From Euwallacea fornicatus (lineage: Eukaryota > Arthropoda > Insecta > Coleoptera > Curculionidae), in assembly GCF_040115645.1 (NCBI RefSeq), contig NW_027096019.1:372001-436000 (forward strand): a stretch of DNA of 64,000 nt, in the 5' to 3' direction. The notes beneath the pieces were generated by a model. The model was not told the origin of the DNA. It did no database searches and worked only from the letters and a program-made list of their open reading frames with translations. Made by a program: the position numbers and the translations under genes. This document shows positions 13,656 to 27,682 of this stretch, in pieces. Numbering within the stretch: the first letter of the stretch is position 1; each line of letters begins with the position of its first letter.

Positions 13656-16184
13656 TTGAAAAGTCACGAAAGAAGTGTGTTGTGCACATAAATTACTCGT
13701 TTTCTAGAAAACTCACCAAGATACAATGAAGCCTTATTTGTCATGTTAAAGAGATCGTCGAGGTGATTCTGTGGTCAAATTTTGAAGGTAGTTGGAGCTC
13801 ATTTGCCGAAGTTACGGAGGTTCAAAGCTTGAAAAGTCACGAAAGTTGTGTGTTTGAGCACATAAATTACTCGTTTTCTAGAAAACTCACCAAGATACAC
13901 TGAGGCCTTATTTGTCATGATAAAGAGCTCGTCGAGGTGATTCTGTGGTCAAAATTTGAAGGTAGTTGGAGCTCATTTGCCGAAATTACGGAGGTTCAAA
14001 GCTTGAAAAATCACGAAAGATGTGTGTTTGAGCACATAAGTTACTCGTTTTCTAGAAAACTCACCAAGATACAATGAAGCCTTCTTAACTGTGTTAAAAA
14101 GAGTTCGTCGATGTGATTCTGTGGTAAAATTTTGAAGGTATTTGAAGCTCATTTGCCGAAGTTACGGAGGTTCAAAGCTTGAAAAGTCACGAAAGAAGTG
14201 TGTTTGTGCACATAAATTACTCGTTTTCTGGAAAACTCACCAAGATACAATGAAGCCTTCTTAACTGTGTTAAAAAGAGTTCGTCGATGTGATTCTGTGG
14301 TAAAATTTTGAAGGTATTTGAAGCTCATTTGCCGAAGTTACGGAGGTTCAAAGCTTGAAAAGTCACGAAAGAAGTGTGTTTGTGCACATAAATTACTCGT
14401 TTTCTGGAAAACTCACCAAGATACAATGAAGCCTTCTTAACTGTGTTAAAAAGAGTTCGTCGATGTGATTCTGTGGTAAAATTTTGAAGGTATTTGAAGC
14501 TCATTTGCCGAAGTTACGGAGGTTCAAATCTTGAAAGGTCACGAAAGATGTGTGTTTGTGCACATAAATTACTCGTTTTCTAGAAAACTCACCGAGATAT
14601 AATGAAGCCTTATTTGTCGTGTTAAAGTGCTCGTCGAGGTGATTCTGTGGTCAAATTTTGAAGCTATTTGGAGCTCATTTGCCGAAGTTACGGAGTTTCA
14701 AAACTTGAAAAGTCACGAAAGAAGTATGTTTGTGCACATAAATTACTCGTTTTCTAAAAAATTCACCAAGATACAATGAAGCCGTCTTAGTCGTGTGAAA
14801 GAGCTCGTTGAGGTGATTCTGTGGTAAAATTTTGAAGCGATTTGGAGCTCATTTGCCGAAGTTACGGAGGTTCAAAGCTTGAAAAGTCACCAAAGAAGTG
14901 TGTTTGTGCACATAAATAACTCGTTTTCTGGAAAACTCACCTAGATACAATGAAGCCTTATTTGTCATGTTAAAGAGCTCGTCGAGGTGATTCTCTGGTC
15001 CAATTTTGAAGGTACTTGGAGCTCATTTGCCGAAGTTACGGAGGGTCAAAGTTTGAAAAGTCACGAAAGAAGTGTGTTGTGCACATAAATTACTCGTTTT
15101 CTAGAAAACTCACCAAGATACAATGAGGCCTTATTAGTCGTGTTAAAGTGCTCGTCGAGGTGATTCTGTGGTCAAATTTTGAAGGTATTTGAAGCTCATT
15201 TGCCGAAGTTACGGAGGTACAAATCTTGAAAGGTCACGAAAGATGTGTGTTTGTGCACATAAATTACTCGTTTTCTGGAAAACTCACCAAGATACAATGA
15301 AGCCTTATTTGTCATGTTAAAGAGATCGTCGAGGTGATTCTGTGGTCAAATTTTGAAGGTAGTTGGAGCTCATTTGCCGAAGTTACGGAGGTTCAAAGCT
15401 TGAAAAGCCACGAAAGTTGTGTGTTTGAGCACATAAGTTACTCGTTTTCTAGAAAACTCACCAAGATACAATAAAGCCTTATTTGTCATGTTAAAGAGAT
15501 CGTCGAGGTGATTCTGTGGTCAAATTTTGAAGGTAGTTGGAGCTCATTTGCCGAAGTTACGGAGGTTCAAAGCTTGAAAAGTCACGAAAGTTGTGTGTTT
15601 GAGCACATAAATTACTCGTTTTCTAGAAAACTCACCAAGATACACTGAGGCCTTATTTGTCATGTTAAAGAGCTCGTCGAGGTGATTCTGTGGTCAAAAT
15701 TTGAAGGTAGTTGGAGCTCATTTGCCGAAATTACGGAGGTTCAAAGCTTGAAAAATCACGAAAGATGTGTGTTTGAGCACATAAGTTACTCGTTTTCTAG
15801 AAAACTCACCAAGATACAATGAAGCCTTCTTAACTGTGTTAAAAAGAGTTCGTCGATGTGATTCTGTGGTAAAATTTTGAAGCGATTTGGAGCTCATTTG
15901 CCGAAGTTACGGAGGTTCAAAGCTTGAAAAGTCACCAAAGAAGTGTGTTTGTGCACATAAATAACTCGTTTTCTGGAAAACTCACCAAGATACAATGAAG
16001 CCTTATTAGTCGTGTTAAAGTGCTCGTCGAGGTGATTCTCTGGTCCAATTTTGAAGGTACTTGGAGCTCATTTGCCGAAGTTACGGAGGGTCAAAGTTTG
16101 AAAAGTCACGAAAGAAGTGTGTTGTGCACATAAATTACTCGTTTTCTAGAAAACTCACCAAGATACAATGAGGCCTTATTAGTC
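13656..16184 (+). repeat. 2.5-kb block, copy 1 (second copy at 25.15 kb)
   Basis: This block reappears at 25154-27682, an offset of 11498 bp. Shared private variants include TCATGATAAAG near 13918, TCTAAAAAATTCACC near 14755, CACCTAGATAC at 14939 and ATAAAGCC at 15471. Part of it (14407-15307) is also found at 17893-18793 (offset 3486). A neighbouring piece, about 13.40-14.52 kb, recurs at about 16.19-17.31 kb (offset 2788). The zone has therefore been copied at several scales. Confidence 0.8.
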
Positions 16185-18462
16185 ATGTTAAAGAGCTCGT
16201 CGAGGTGATTCTGTGGTCCAATTTTGAAGGTACTTGGAGCTCATTTGCCGAAGTTACGGAGGGTCAAAGTTTGAAAAGTCACGAAAGAAGTGTGTTGTGC
16301 ACATAAATTACTCGTTTTCTAGAAAACTCACCAAGATACAATGAAGCCTTCTTTGTCATGTGAAAGAGCTCGTCGAGGTGATTCTATGGTCAAATTTTGA
16401 AGGTAGTTGGAGCTCATTTGCCGAAGTTACGGAGTTTCAAAGCTTGAAAAGTCACGAAAGAAGTGTGTTGTGCACATAAATTACTCGTTTTCTAGAAAAC
16501 TCACCAAGATACAATGAAGCCTTATTTGTCATGTTAAAGAGATCGTCGAGGTGATTCTGTGGTCAAATTTTGAAGGTAGTTGGAGCTCATTTGCCGAAGT
16601 TACGGAGGTTCAAAGCTTGAAAAGTCACGAAAGTTGTGTGTTTGAGCACATAAATTACTCGTTTTCTAGAAAACTCACCAAGATACACTGAGGCCTTATT
16701 TGTCATGATAAAGAGCTCGTCGAGGTGATTCTGTGGTCAAAATTTGAAGGTAGTTGGAGCTCATTTGCCGAAATTACGGAGGTTCAAAGCTTGAAAAATC
16801 ACGAAAGATGTGTGTTTGAGCACATAAGTTACTCGTTTTCTAGAAAACTCACCAAGATACAATGAAGCCTTCTTAACTGTGTTAAAAAGAGTTCGTCGAT
16901 GTGATTCTGTGGTAAAATTTTGAAGGTATTTGAAGCTCATTTGCCGAAGTTACGGAGGTTCAAAGCTTGAAAAGTCACGAAAGAAGTGTGTTTGTGCACA
17001 TAAATTACTCGTTTTCTGGAAAACTCACCAAGATACAATGAAGCCTTCTTAACTGTGTTAAAAAGAGTTCGTCGATGTGATTCTGTGGTAAAATTTTGAA
17101 GGTATTTGAAGCTCATTTGCCGAAGTTACGGAGGTTCAAAGCTTGAAAAGTCACGAAAGAAGTGTGTTTGTGCACATAAATTACTCGTTTTCTGGAAAAC
17201 TCACCAAGATACAATGAAGCCTTCTTAACTGTGTTAAAAAGAGTTCGTCGATGTGATTCTGTGGTAAAATTTTGAAGGTATTTGAAGCTCATTTGCCGAA
17301 GTTACGGAGGTTCAAAGCTTGAAAAGTCACGAAAGAAGTGTGTTTGTGCACATAAATTACTCGTTTTCTGGAAAACTCACCAAGATACAATGAAGCCTTC
17401 TTAACTGTGTTAAAAAGAGTTCGTCGATGTGATTCTGTGGTAAAATTTTGAAGGTATTTGAAGCTCATTTGCCGAAGTTACGGAGGTTCAAAGCTTGAAA
17501 AGTCACGAAAGAAGTGTGTTGTGCACATAAATTACTCGTTTTCTAGAAAACTCACCAAGATACAATGAAGCCTTCTTTGTCATGTGAAAGAGCTCGTCGA
17601 GGTGATTCTATGGTCAAATTTTGAAGCTATTTGGAGCTCATTTGCCGAAGTTACGGAGTTTCAAAACTTGAAAAGTCACGAAAGAAGTATGTTTGTGCAC
17701 ATAAATTACTCGTTTTCTAAAAAATTCACCAAGATACAATGAAGCCGTCTTAGTCGTGTGAAAGAGCTCGTTGAGGTGATTCTATGGTCAAATTTTGAAG
17801 GTAGTTGGAGCTCATTTGCCGAAGTTACGGAGTTTCAAAGCTTGAAAAGTCACGAAAGAAGTGTGTTGTGCACATAAATTACTCGTTTTCTAGAAAACTC
17901 ACCAAGATACAATGAAGCCTTCTTAACTGTGTTAAAAAGAGTTCGTCGATGTGATTCTGTGGTAAAATTTTGAAGGTATTTGAAGCTCATTTGCCGAAGT
18001 TACGGAGGTTCAAATCTTGAAAGGTCACGAAAGATGTGTGTTTGTGCACATAAATTACTCGTTTTCTAGAAAACTCACCGAGATATAATGAAGCCTTATT
18101 TGTCGTGTTAAAGTGCTCGTCGAGGTGATTCTGTGGTCAAATTTTGAAGCTATTTGGAGCTCATTTGCCGAAGTTACGGAGTTTCAAAACTTGAAAAGTC
18201 ACGAAAGAAGTATGTTTGTGCACATAAATTACTCGTTTTCTAAAAAATTCACCAAGATACAATGAAGCCGTCTTAGTCGTGTGAAAGAGCTCGTTGAGGT
18301 GATTCTGTGGTAAAATTTTGAAGCGATTTGGAGCTCATTTGCCGAAGTTACGGAGGTTCAAAGCTTGAAAAGTCACCAAAGAAGTGTGTTTGTGCACATA
18401 AATAACTCGTTTTCTGGAAAACTCACCTAGATACAATGAAGCCTTATTTGTCATGTTAAAGA
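16185..18462 (+). repeat. Mixed satellite zone with copies of 13.4-15.3 kb
   Basis: This is satellite only. The first 1.1 kb repeats about 13.40-14.52 kb at a 2788-bp offset. The part from 17893 repeats 14407-15307 at a 3486-bp offset, including the TAAAAAATTC variant at 18241 and CCTAG at 18426. Between them lies a run of near-identical 176-bp monomers around 16.9-17.5 kb. No gene is present. Confidence 0.8.
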
Positions 18463-21400
18463 GCTCGTCGAGGTGATTCTCTGGTCCAATTTTGAAGGTA
18501 CTTGGAGCTCATTTGCCGAAGTTACGGAGGGTCAAAGTTTGAAAAGTCACGAAAGAAGTGTGTTGTGCACATAAATTACTCGTTTTCTAGAAAACTCACC
18601 AAGATACAATGAGGCCTTATTAGTCGTGTTAAAGTGCTCGTCGAGGTGATTCTGTGGTCAAATTTTGAAGGTATTTGAAGCTCATTTGCCGAAGTTACGG
18701 AGGTACAAATCTTGAAAGGTCACGAAAGATGTGTGTTTGTGCACATAAATTACTCGTTTTCTGGAAAACTCACCAAGATACAATGAAGCCTTCTTAACTG
18801 TGTTAAAAAGAGTTCGTCGATGTGATTCTGTGGTAAAATTTTGAAGGTATTTGAAGCTCATTTGCCGACGTTACGGAGGTTCAAAGCTTGAAAAGTCACG
18901 AAAGAAGTGTGTTGTGCACATAAATTACTCGTTTTCTAGAAAACTCACCAAGATACAATGAAGCCTTATTAGTCGTGTTAAAGTGCTCGTCGAGGTGATT
19001 CTCTGGTCCAATTTTGAAGGTACTTGGAGCTCATTTGCCGAAGTTACGGAGGGTCAAAGTTTGAAAGGTCATGAAAGATGTGTGTTTGTGCACATAAATT
19101 ACTCGTTTTCTAGAAAACTCACCAAGATACAATGAAGCCTTATTTGTCATGTTAAAGAGCTCGTCGAGGTGATTCTGTGGTCAAATTTTGAAGGTATTTG
19201 AAGCTCATTTGCCGAAGTTACGGAGGTTCAAAGCTTGAAAAGTCACCAAAGAAGTGTGTTTGTGCACATAAATAACTCGTTTTCTGGAAAACTCACCAAG
19301 ATACAATGAAGCCTTATTAGTCGTGTTAAAGTGCTCGTCGAGGTGATTCTCTGGTCCAATTTTGAAGGTACTTGGAGCTCATTTGCCGAAGTTACGGAGG
19401 GTCAAAGTTTGAAAGGTCATGAAAGATGTGTGTTTGTGCACATAAATTACTCGTTTTCTAGAAAACTCACCAAGATACAATGAAGCCTTATTTGTCATGT
19501 TAAAGAGCTCGTCGAGGTGATTCTGTGGTCAAATTTTGAAGGTATTTGAAGCTCATTTGCCGAAGTTACGGAGGTACAAATCTTGAAAGGTCACGAAAGA
19601 TGTGTGTTTGTGCACATAAATTACTCGTTTTCTGGAAAACTCACCAAGATACAATGAAGCCTTCTTAACTGTGTTAAAAAGAGTTCGTCGATGTGATTCT
19701 GTGGTAAAATTTTGAAGGTATTTGAAGCTCATTTGCCGACGTTACGGAGGTTCAAAGCTTGAAAAGTCACGAAAGAAGTGTGTTTGTGCACATAAGTTAC
19801 TCGTTTTCTAGAAAACTCTCCAAGATACAATGAAGCCTTATTTGTCATGTTAAAGAGATCGTCGAGGTGATTCTGTGGTCCAATTTTGAAGGTACTTGGA
19901 GCTCATTTGCCGAAGTTACGGAGGGTCAAAGTTTGAAAAGTCACGAAAGAAGTGTGTTGTGCACATAAATTACTCGTTTTCTAGAAAACTCACCAAGATA
20001 CAATGAAGCCTTATTTGTCATGTTAAAGAGCTCGTCGAGGTGATTCTGTGGTAAAATTTTGAAGGTATTTGAAGCTCATTTGCCGAAATTACGGAGGTTC
20101 AAAGCTTGAAAAATCACGAAAGATGTGTGTTTGAGCACATAAGTTACTCGTTTTCTAGAAAACTCACCAAGATACAATGAAGCCTTCTTTGTCATGTGAA
20201 AGAGCTCGTCGAGGTGATTCTATGGTCAAATTTTGAAGGTAGTTGGAGCTCATTTGCCGAAGTTACGGAGTTTCAAAGCTTGAAAAGTCACGAAAGAAGT
20301 GTGTTGTGCACATAAATTACTCGTTTTCTAGAAAACTCACCAAGATACAATGAAGCCTTATTTGTCATGTTAAAGAGATCGTCGAGGTGATTCTGTGGTC
20401 AAATTTTGAAGGTAGTTGGAGCTCATTTGCCGAAGTTACGGAGGTTCAAAGCTTGAAAAGCCACGAAAGTTGTGTGTTTGAGCACATAAGTTACTCGTTT
20501 TCTAGAAAACTCACCAAGATACAATGAAGCCTTATTTGTCATGTTAAAGAGATCGACGAGGTGATTCTATGGTCAAATTTTGAAGGTAGTTGGAGCTCAT
20601 TTGCCGAAGTTACGGAGTTTCAAAGCTTGAAAAGTCACGAATGAAGTGTGTTGTGCACATAAATTACTCGTTTTCTAGAAAACTCACCAAGATACAATGA
20701 AGCCTTATTTGTCATGTTAAAGAGATCGTCGAGGTGATTCTGTGGTCAAATTTTGAAGGTAGTTGGAGCTCATTTGCCGAAGTTACGGAGGTTCAAAGCT
20801 TGAAAAGCCACGAAAGTTGTGTGTTTGAGCACATAAGTTACTCGTTTTCTAGAAAACTCACCAAGATACAATGAAGCCTTATTTGTCATGTTAAAGAGAT
20901 CGACGAGGTGATTCTGTGGTCAAATTTTGAAGGTAGTTGGAGCTCATTTGCCGAAGTTACGGAGGTTCAAAGCTTGAAAAGTCACGAAAGTTGTGTGTTT
21001 GAGCACATAAATTACTCGTTTTCTAGAAAACTCACCAAGATACACTGAGGCCTTCTTTGTCATGTTAAAGAGCTCGTCGAGGTGATTCTGTGGTCAAAAT
21101 TTGAAGGTAGTTGGAGCTCATTTGCCGAAATTACGGAGGTTCAAAGCTTGAAAAATCACGAAAGATGTGTGTTTGAGCACATAAGTTACTCGTTTTCTAG
21201 AAAACTCACCAAGATACAATGAGGCCTTATTAGTCGTGTTAAAGTGCTCGTCGAGGTGATTCTGTGGTCAAATTTTGAAGGTATTTGAAGCTCATTTGCC
21301 GAAGTTACGGAGGTACAAATCTTGAAAGGTCACGAAAGATGTGTGTTTGTGCACTTAAATTACTCGTTTTCTGGAAAACTCACCAAGATACAATGAAGCC

Positions 21401-24400
21401 TTCTTAACTGTGTTAAAAAGAGTTCGTCGATGTGATTCTGTGGTAAAATTTTGAAGGTATTTGAAGCTCATTTGCCGAAGTTACGGAGGTTCAAAGCTTG
21501 AAAAGTCACGAAAGAAGTGTGTTTGTGCACATAAATAACTCGTTTTCTGGAAAACTCACCAAGATACAATGAAGCCTTATTTGTCATGTTAAAGAGATCG
21601 TCGAGGTGATTCTGTGGTCAAATTTTGAAGGTAGTTGGAGCTCATTTGCCGAAGTTACGGAGGTTCATAGCTTGAAAAGCCACGAAAGTTGTGTGTTTGA
21701 GCTCATAAGTTACTCGTTTTCTAGAAAACTCTCCAAGATACAATGAAGCCTTATTTGTCATGTTAAAGAGCTCGTCGAGGTGATTCTGTGGTAAAATTTT
21801 GAAGGTATTTGAAGCTCATTTGCCGAAGTTACGGAGGTACAAATCTTGAAAGGTCACGAAAGATGTGTGTTTGTGCACTTAAATTACTCGTTTTCTGGAA
21901 AACTCACCAAGATACAATGAAGCCTTCTTAACTGTGTTAAAAAGAGTTCGTCGATGTGATTCTGTGGTAAAATTTTGAAGGTATTTGAAGCTCATTTGCC
22001 GAAGTTACGGAGGTTCAAAGCTTGAAAAGTCACGAAAGAAGTGTGTTTGTGCACATAAATAACTCGTTTTCTGGAAAACTCACCAAGATACAATGAAGCC
22101 TTATTTGTCATGTTAAAGAGATCGTCGAGGTGATTCTGTGGTCAAATTTTGAAGGTAGTTGGAGCTCATTTGCCGACGTTACGGAGGTTCAAAGCTTGAA
22201 AAGTCACGAAAGAAGTGTGTTTGTGCACATAAGTTACTCGTTTTCTAGAAAACTCTCCAAGATACAATGAAGCCTTATTTGTCATGTTAAAGAGATCGTC
22301 GAGGTGATTCTGTGGTCCAATTTTGAAGGTACTTGGAGCTCATTTGCCGAAGTTACGGAGGGTCAAAGTTTGAAAAGTCACGAAAGAAGTGTGTTGTGCA
22401 CATAAATTACTCGTTTTCTAGAAAACTCACCAAGATACAATGAAGCCTTATTTGTCATGTTAAAGAGCTCGTCGAGGTGATTCTGTGGTAAAATTTTGAA
22501 GGTATTTGAAGCTCATTTGCCGAAATTACGGAGGTTCAAAGCTTGAAAAATCACGAAAGATGTGTGTTTGAGCACATAAGTTACTCGTTTTCTAGAAAAC
22601 TCACCAAGATACAATGAAGCCTTCTTTGTCATGTGAAAGAGCTCGTCGAGGTGATTCTATGGTCAAATTTTGAAGGTAGTTGGAGCTCATTTGCCGAAGT
22701 TACGGAGTTTCAAAGCTTGAAAAGTCACGAAAGAAGTGTGTTGTGCACATAAATTACTCGTTTTCTAGAAAACTCACCAAGATACAATGAAGCCTTATTT
22801 GTCATGTTAAAGAGATCGTCGAGGTGATTCTGTGGTCAAATTTTGAAGGTAGTTGGAGCTCATTTGCCGAAGTTACGGAGGTTCAAAGCTTGAAAAGCCA
22901 CGAAAGTTGTGTGTTTGAGCACATAAGTTACTCGTTTTCTAGAAAACTCACCAAGATACAATGAAGCCTTATTTGTCATGTTAAAGAGATCGACGAGGTG
23001 ATTCTATGGTCAAATTTTGAAGGTAGTTGGAGCTCATTTGCCGAAGTTACGGAGTTTCAAAGCTTGAAAAGTCACGAAAGAAGTGTGTTGTGCACATAAA
23101 TTACTCGTTTTCTAGAAAACTCACCAAGATACAATGAAGCCTTATTTGTCATGTTAAAGAGATCGTCGAGGTGATTCTGTGGTCAAATTTTGAAGGTAGT
23201 TGGAGCTCATTTGCCGAAGTTACGGAGGTTCAAAGCTTGAAAAGCCACGAAAGTTGTGTGTTTGAGCACATAAGTTACTCGTTTTCTAGAAAACTCACCA
23301 AGATACAATGAAGCCTTATTTGTCATGTTAAAGAGATCGACGAGGTGATTCTGTGGTCAAATTTTGAAGGTAGTTGGAGCTCATTTGCCGAAGTTACGGA
23401 GGTTCAAAGCTTGAAAAGTCACGAAAGTTGTGTGTTTGAGCACATAAATTACTCGTTTTCTAGAAAACTCACCAAGATACACTGAGGCCTTCTTTGTCAT
23501 GTTAAAGAGCTCGTCGAGGTGATTCTGTGGTCAAAATTTGAAGGTAGTTGGAGCTCATTTGCCGAAATTACGGAGGTTCAAAGCTTGAAAAATCACGAAA
23601 GATGTGTGTTTGAGCACATAAGTTACTGGTTTTCTAGAAAACTCACCAAGATACAATGAGGCCTTATTAGTCGTGTTAAAGTGCTCGTCGAGGTGATTCT
23701 GTGGTCAAATTTTGAAGGTATTTGAAGCTCATTTGCCGAAGTTACGGAGGTACAAATCTTGAAAGGTCACGAAAGATGTGTGTTTGTGCACTTAAATTAC
23801 TCGTTTTCTGGAAAACTCACCAAGATACAATGAAGCCTTCTTAACTGTGTTAAAAAGAGTTCGTCGATGTGATTCTGTGGTAAAATTTTGAAGGTATTTG
23901 AAGCTCATTTGCCGAAGTTACGGAGGTTCAAAGCTTGAAAAGTCACGAAAGAAGTGTGTTTGTGCACATAAATAACTCGTTTTCTGGAAAACTCACCAAG
24001 ATACAATGAAGCCTTATTTGTCATGTTAAAGAGATCGTCGAGGTGATTCTGTGGTCAAATTTTGAAGGTAGTTGGAGCTCATTTGCCGAAGTTACGGAGG
24101 TTCATAGCTTGAAAAGCCACGAAAGTTGTGTGTTTGAGCTCATAAGTTACTCGTTTTCTAGAAAACTCTCCAAGATACAATGAAGCCTTATTTGTCATGT
24201 TAAAGAGCTCGTCGAGGTGATTCTGTGGTAAAATTTTGAAGGTATTTGAAGCTCATTTGCCGAAATTACGGAGGTTCAAAGCTTGAAAAATCACGAAAGA
24301 TGTGTGTTTGAGCACATAAGTTACTCGTTTTCTAGAAAACTCACCAAGATACAATGAAGCCTTCTTTGTCATGTGAAAGAGCTCGTCGAGGTGATTCTAT

Positions 24401-25251
24401 GGTCAAATTTTGAAGGTAGTTGGAGCTCATTTGCCGAAGTTACGGAGTTTCAAAGCTTGAAAAGTCACGAAAGAAGTGTGTTGTGCACATAAATTACTCG
24501 TTTTCTAGAAAACTCACCAAGATACAATGAAGCCTTATTTGTCATGTTAAAGAGATCGTCGAGGTGATTCTGTGGTCAAATTTTGAAGGTAGTTGGAGCT
24601 CATTTGCCGAAGTTACGGAGGTTCAAAACTTGAAAAGCCACGAAAGTTGTGTGTTTGAGCACATAAGTTACTCGTTTTCTAGAAAACTCACCAAGATACA
24701 ATGAGGCCTTATTAGTCGTGTTAAAGTGCTCGTCGAGGTGATTCTGTGGTCAAATTTTGAAGGTATTTGAAGCTCATTTGCCGAAGTTACGGAGGTACAA
24801 ATCTTGAAAGGTCACGAAAGATGTGTGTTTGTGCACATAAATTACTCGTTTTCTGGAAAACTCACCAAGATACAATGAAGCCTTCTTAACTGTGTTAAAA
24901 AGAGTTCGTCGATGTGATTCTGTGGTAAAATTTTGAAGGTATTTGAAGCTCATTTGCCGACGTTACGGAGGTTCAAAGCTTGAAAAGTCACGAAAGAAGT
25001 GTGTTTGTGCACATAAGTTACTCGTTTTCTAGAAAACTCTCCAAGATACAATGAAGCCTTATTTGTCATGTTAAAGAGATCGTCGAGGTGATTCTGTGGT
25101 CCAATTTTGAAGGTACTTGGAGCTCATTTGCCGAAGTTACGGAGGGTCAAAGTTTGAAAAGTCACGAAAGAAGTGTGTTGTGCACATAAATTACTCGTTT
25201 TCTAGAAAACTCACCAAGATACAATGAAGCCTTATTTGTCATGTTAAAGAG
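18463..25251 (+). repeat. 6.8-kb higher-order block, copy 1 (39 monomers)
   Basis: This is the largest duplicated block in the window. It recurs at 27520-34308, exactly 9057 bp away. Distinctive shared variants are GCACTTAAAT at 21351, 21875 and 23788, TTCATAGC near 21664 and 24101, GATCGACGAG near 20550, and CATACACTGAGG-type monomers. Within the block, 21351 to 21875 is a 524-bp (three-monomer) step. The only differences I noted are single bases, such as CGAATGAAG near 20640 and TTACTGGTTT near 23626, which are ordinary in the other copy. Confidence 0.85.
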
Positions 25252-27682
25252 ATCGTCGAGGTGATTCTGTGGTCAAATTTTGAAGGTAGTTGGAGCTCAT
25301 TTGCCGAAGTTACGGAGGTTCAAAGCTTGAAAAGTCACGAAAGTTGTGTGTTTGAGCACATAAATTACTCGTTTTCTAGAAAACTCACCAAGATACACTG
25401 AGGCCTTATTTGTCATGATAAAGAGCTCGTCGAGGTGATTCTGTGGTCAAAATTTGAAGGTAGTTGGAGCTCATTTGCCGAAATTACGGAGGTTCAAAGC
25501 TTGAAAAATCACGAAAGATGTGTGTTTGAGCACATAAGTTACTCGTTTTCTAGAAAACTCACCAAGATACAATGAAGCCTTCTTAACTGTGTTAAAAAGA
25601 GTTCGTCGATGTGATTCTGTGGTAAAATTTTGAAGGTATTTGAAGCTCATTTGCCGAAGTTACGGAGGTTCAAAGCTTGAAAAGTCACGAAAGAAGTGTG
25701 TTTGTGCACATAAATTACTCGTTTTCTGGAAAACTCACCAAGATACAATGAAGCCTTCTTAACTGTGTTAAAAAGAGTTCGTCGATGTGATTCTGTGGTA
25801 AAATTTTGAAGGTATTTGAAGCTCATTTGCCGAAGTTACGGAGGTTCAAAGCTTGAAAAGTCACGAAAGAAGTGTGTTTGTGCACATAAATTACTCGTTT
25901 TCTGGAAAACTCACCAAGATACAATGAAGCCTTCTTAACTGTGTTAAAAAGAGTTCGTCGATGTGATTCTGTGGTAAAATTTTGAAGGTATTTGAAGCTC
26001 ATTTGCCGAAGTTACGGAGGTTCAAATCTTGAAAGGTCACGAAAGATGTGTGTTTGTGCACATAAATTACTCGTTTTCTAGAAAACTCACCGAGATATAA
26101 TGAAGCCTTATTTGTCGTGTTAAAGTGCTCGTCGAGGTGATTCTGTGGTCAAATTTTGAAGCTATTTGGAGCTCATTTGCCGAAGTTACGGAGTTTCAAA
26201 ACTTGAAAAGTCACGAAAGAAGTATGTTTGTGCACATAAATTACTCGTTTTCTAAAAAATTCACCAAGATACAATGAAGCCGTCTTAGTCGTGTGAAAGA
26301 GCTCGTTGAGGTGATTCTGTGGTAAAATTTTGAAGCGATTTGGAGCTCATTTGCCGAAGTTACGGAGGTTCAAAGCTTGAAAAGTCACCAAAGAAGTGTG
26401 TTTGTGCACATAAATAACTCGTTTTCTGGAAAACTCACCTAGATACAATGAAGCCTTATTTGTCATGTTAAAGAGCTCGTCGAGGTGATTCTCTGGTCCA
26501 ATTTTGAAGGTACTTGGAGCTCATTTGCCGAAGTTACGGAGGGTCAAAGTTTGAAAAGTCACGAAAGAAGTGTGTTGTGCACATAAATTACTCGTTTTCT
26601 AGAAAACTCACCAAGATACAATGAGGCCTTATTAGTCGTGTTAAAGTGCTCGTCGAGGTGATTCTGTGGTCAAATTTTGAAGGTATTTGAAGCTCATTTG
26701 CCGAAGTTACGGAGGTACAAATCTTGAAAGGTCACGAAAGATGTGTGTTTGTGCACATAAATTACTCGTTTTCTGGAAAACTCACCAAGATACAATGAAG
26801 CCTTATTTGTCATGTTAAAGAGATCGTCGAGGTGATTCTGTGGTCAAATTTTGAAGGTAGTTGGAGCTCATTTGCCGAAGTTACGGAGGTTCAAAGCTTG
26901 AAAAGCCACGAAAGTTGTGTGTTTGAGCACATAAGTTACTCGTTTTCTAGAAAACTCACCAAGATACAATAAAGCCTTATTTGTCATGTTAAAGAGATCG
27001 TCGAGGTGATTCTGTGGTCAAATTTTGAAGGTAGTTGGAGCTCATTTGCCGAAGTTACGGAGGTTCAAAGCTTGAAAAGTCACGAAAGTTGTGTGTTTGA
27101 GCACATAAATTACTCGTTTTCTAGAAAACTCACCAAGATACACTGAGGCCTTATTTGTCATGTTAAAGAGCTCGTCGAGGTGATTCTGTGGTCAAAATTT
27201 GAAGGTAGTTGGAGCTCATTTGCCGAAATTACGGAGGTTCAAAGCTTGAAAAATCACGAAAGATGTGTGTTTGAGCACATAAGTTACTCGTTTTCTAGAA
27301 AACTCACCAAGATACAATGAAGCCTTCTTAACTGTGTTAAAAAGAGTTCGTCGATGTGATTCTGTGGTAAAATTTTGAAGCGATTTGGAGCTCATTTGCC
27401 GAAGTTACGGAGGTTCAAAGCTTGAAAAGTCACCAAAGAAGTGTGTTTGTGCACATAAATAACTCGTTTTCTGGAAAACTCACCAAGATACAATGAAGCC
27501 TTATTAGTCGTGTTAAAGTGCTCGTCGAGGTGATTCTCTGGTCCAATTTTGAAGGTACTTGGAGCTCATTTGCCGAAGTTACGGAGGGTCAAAGTTTGAA
27601 AAGTCACGAAAGAAGTGTGTTGTGCTCATAAATTACTCGTTTTCTAGAAAACTCACCAAGATACAATGAGGCCTTATTAGTC
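25154..27682 (+). repeat. 2.5-kb block, copy 2
   Basis: A copy of 13656-16184 placed between the two 6.8-kb blocks and overlapping their edges slightly. Markers are displaced by 11498 bp: TAAAAAAT at 26253, CCTAG at 26438 and ATAAAGCC at 26969. It carries private changes (GTGCTCAT near 27623 and, just past its right edge, TCGTGGTAAAG near 27681), so it has mutated since the copying. Confidence 0.8.
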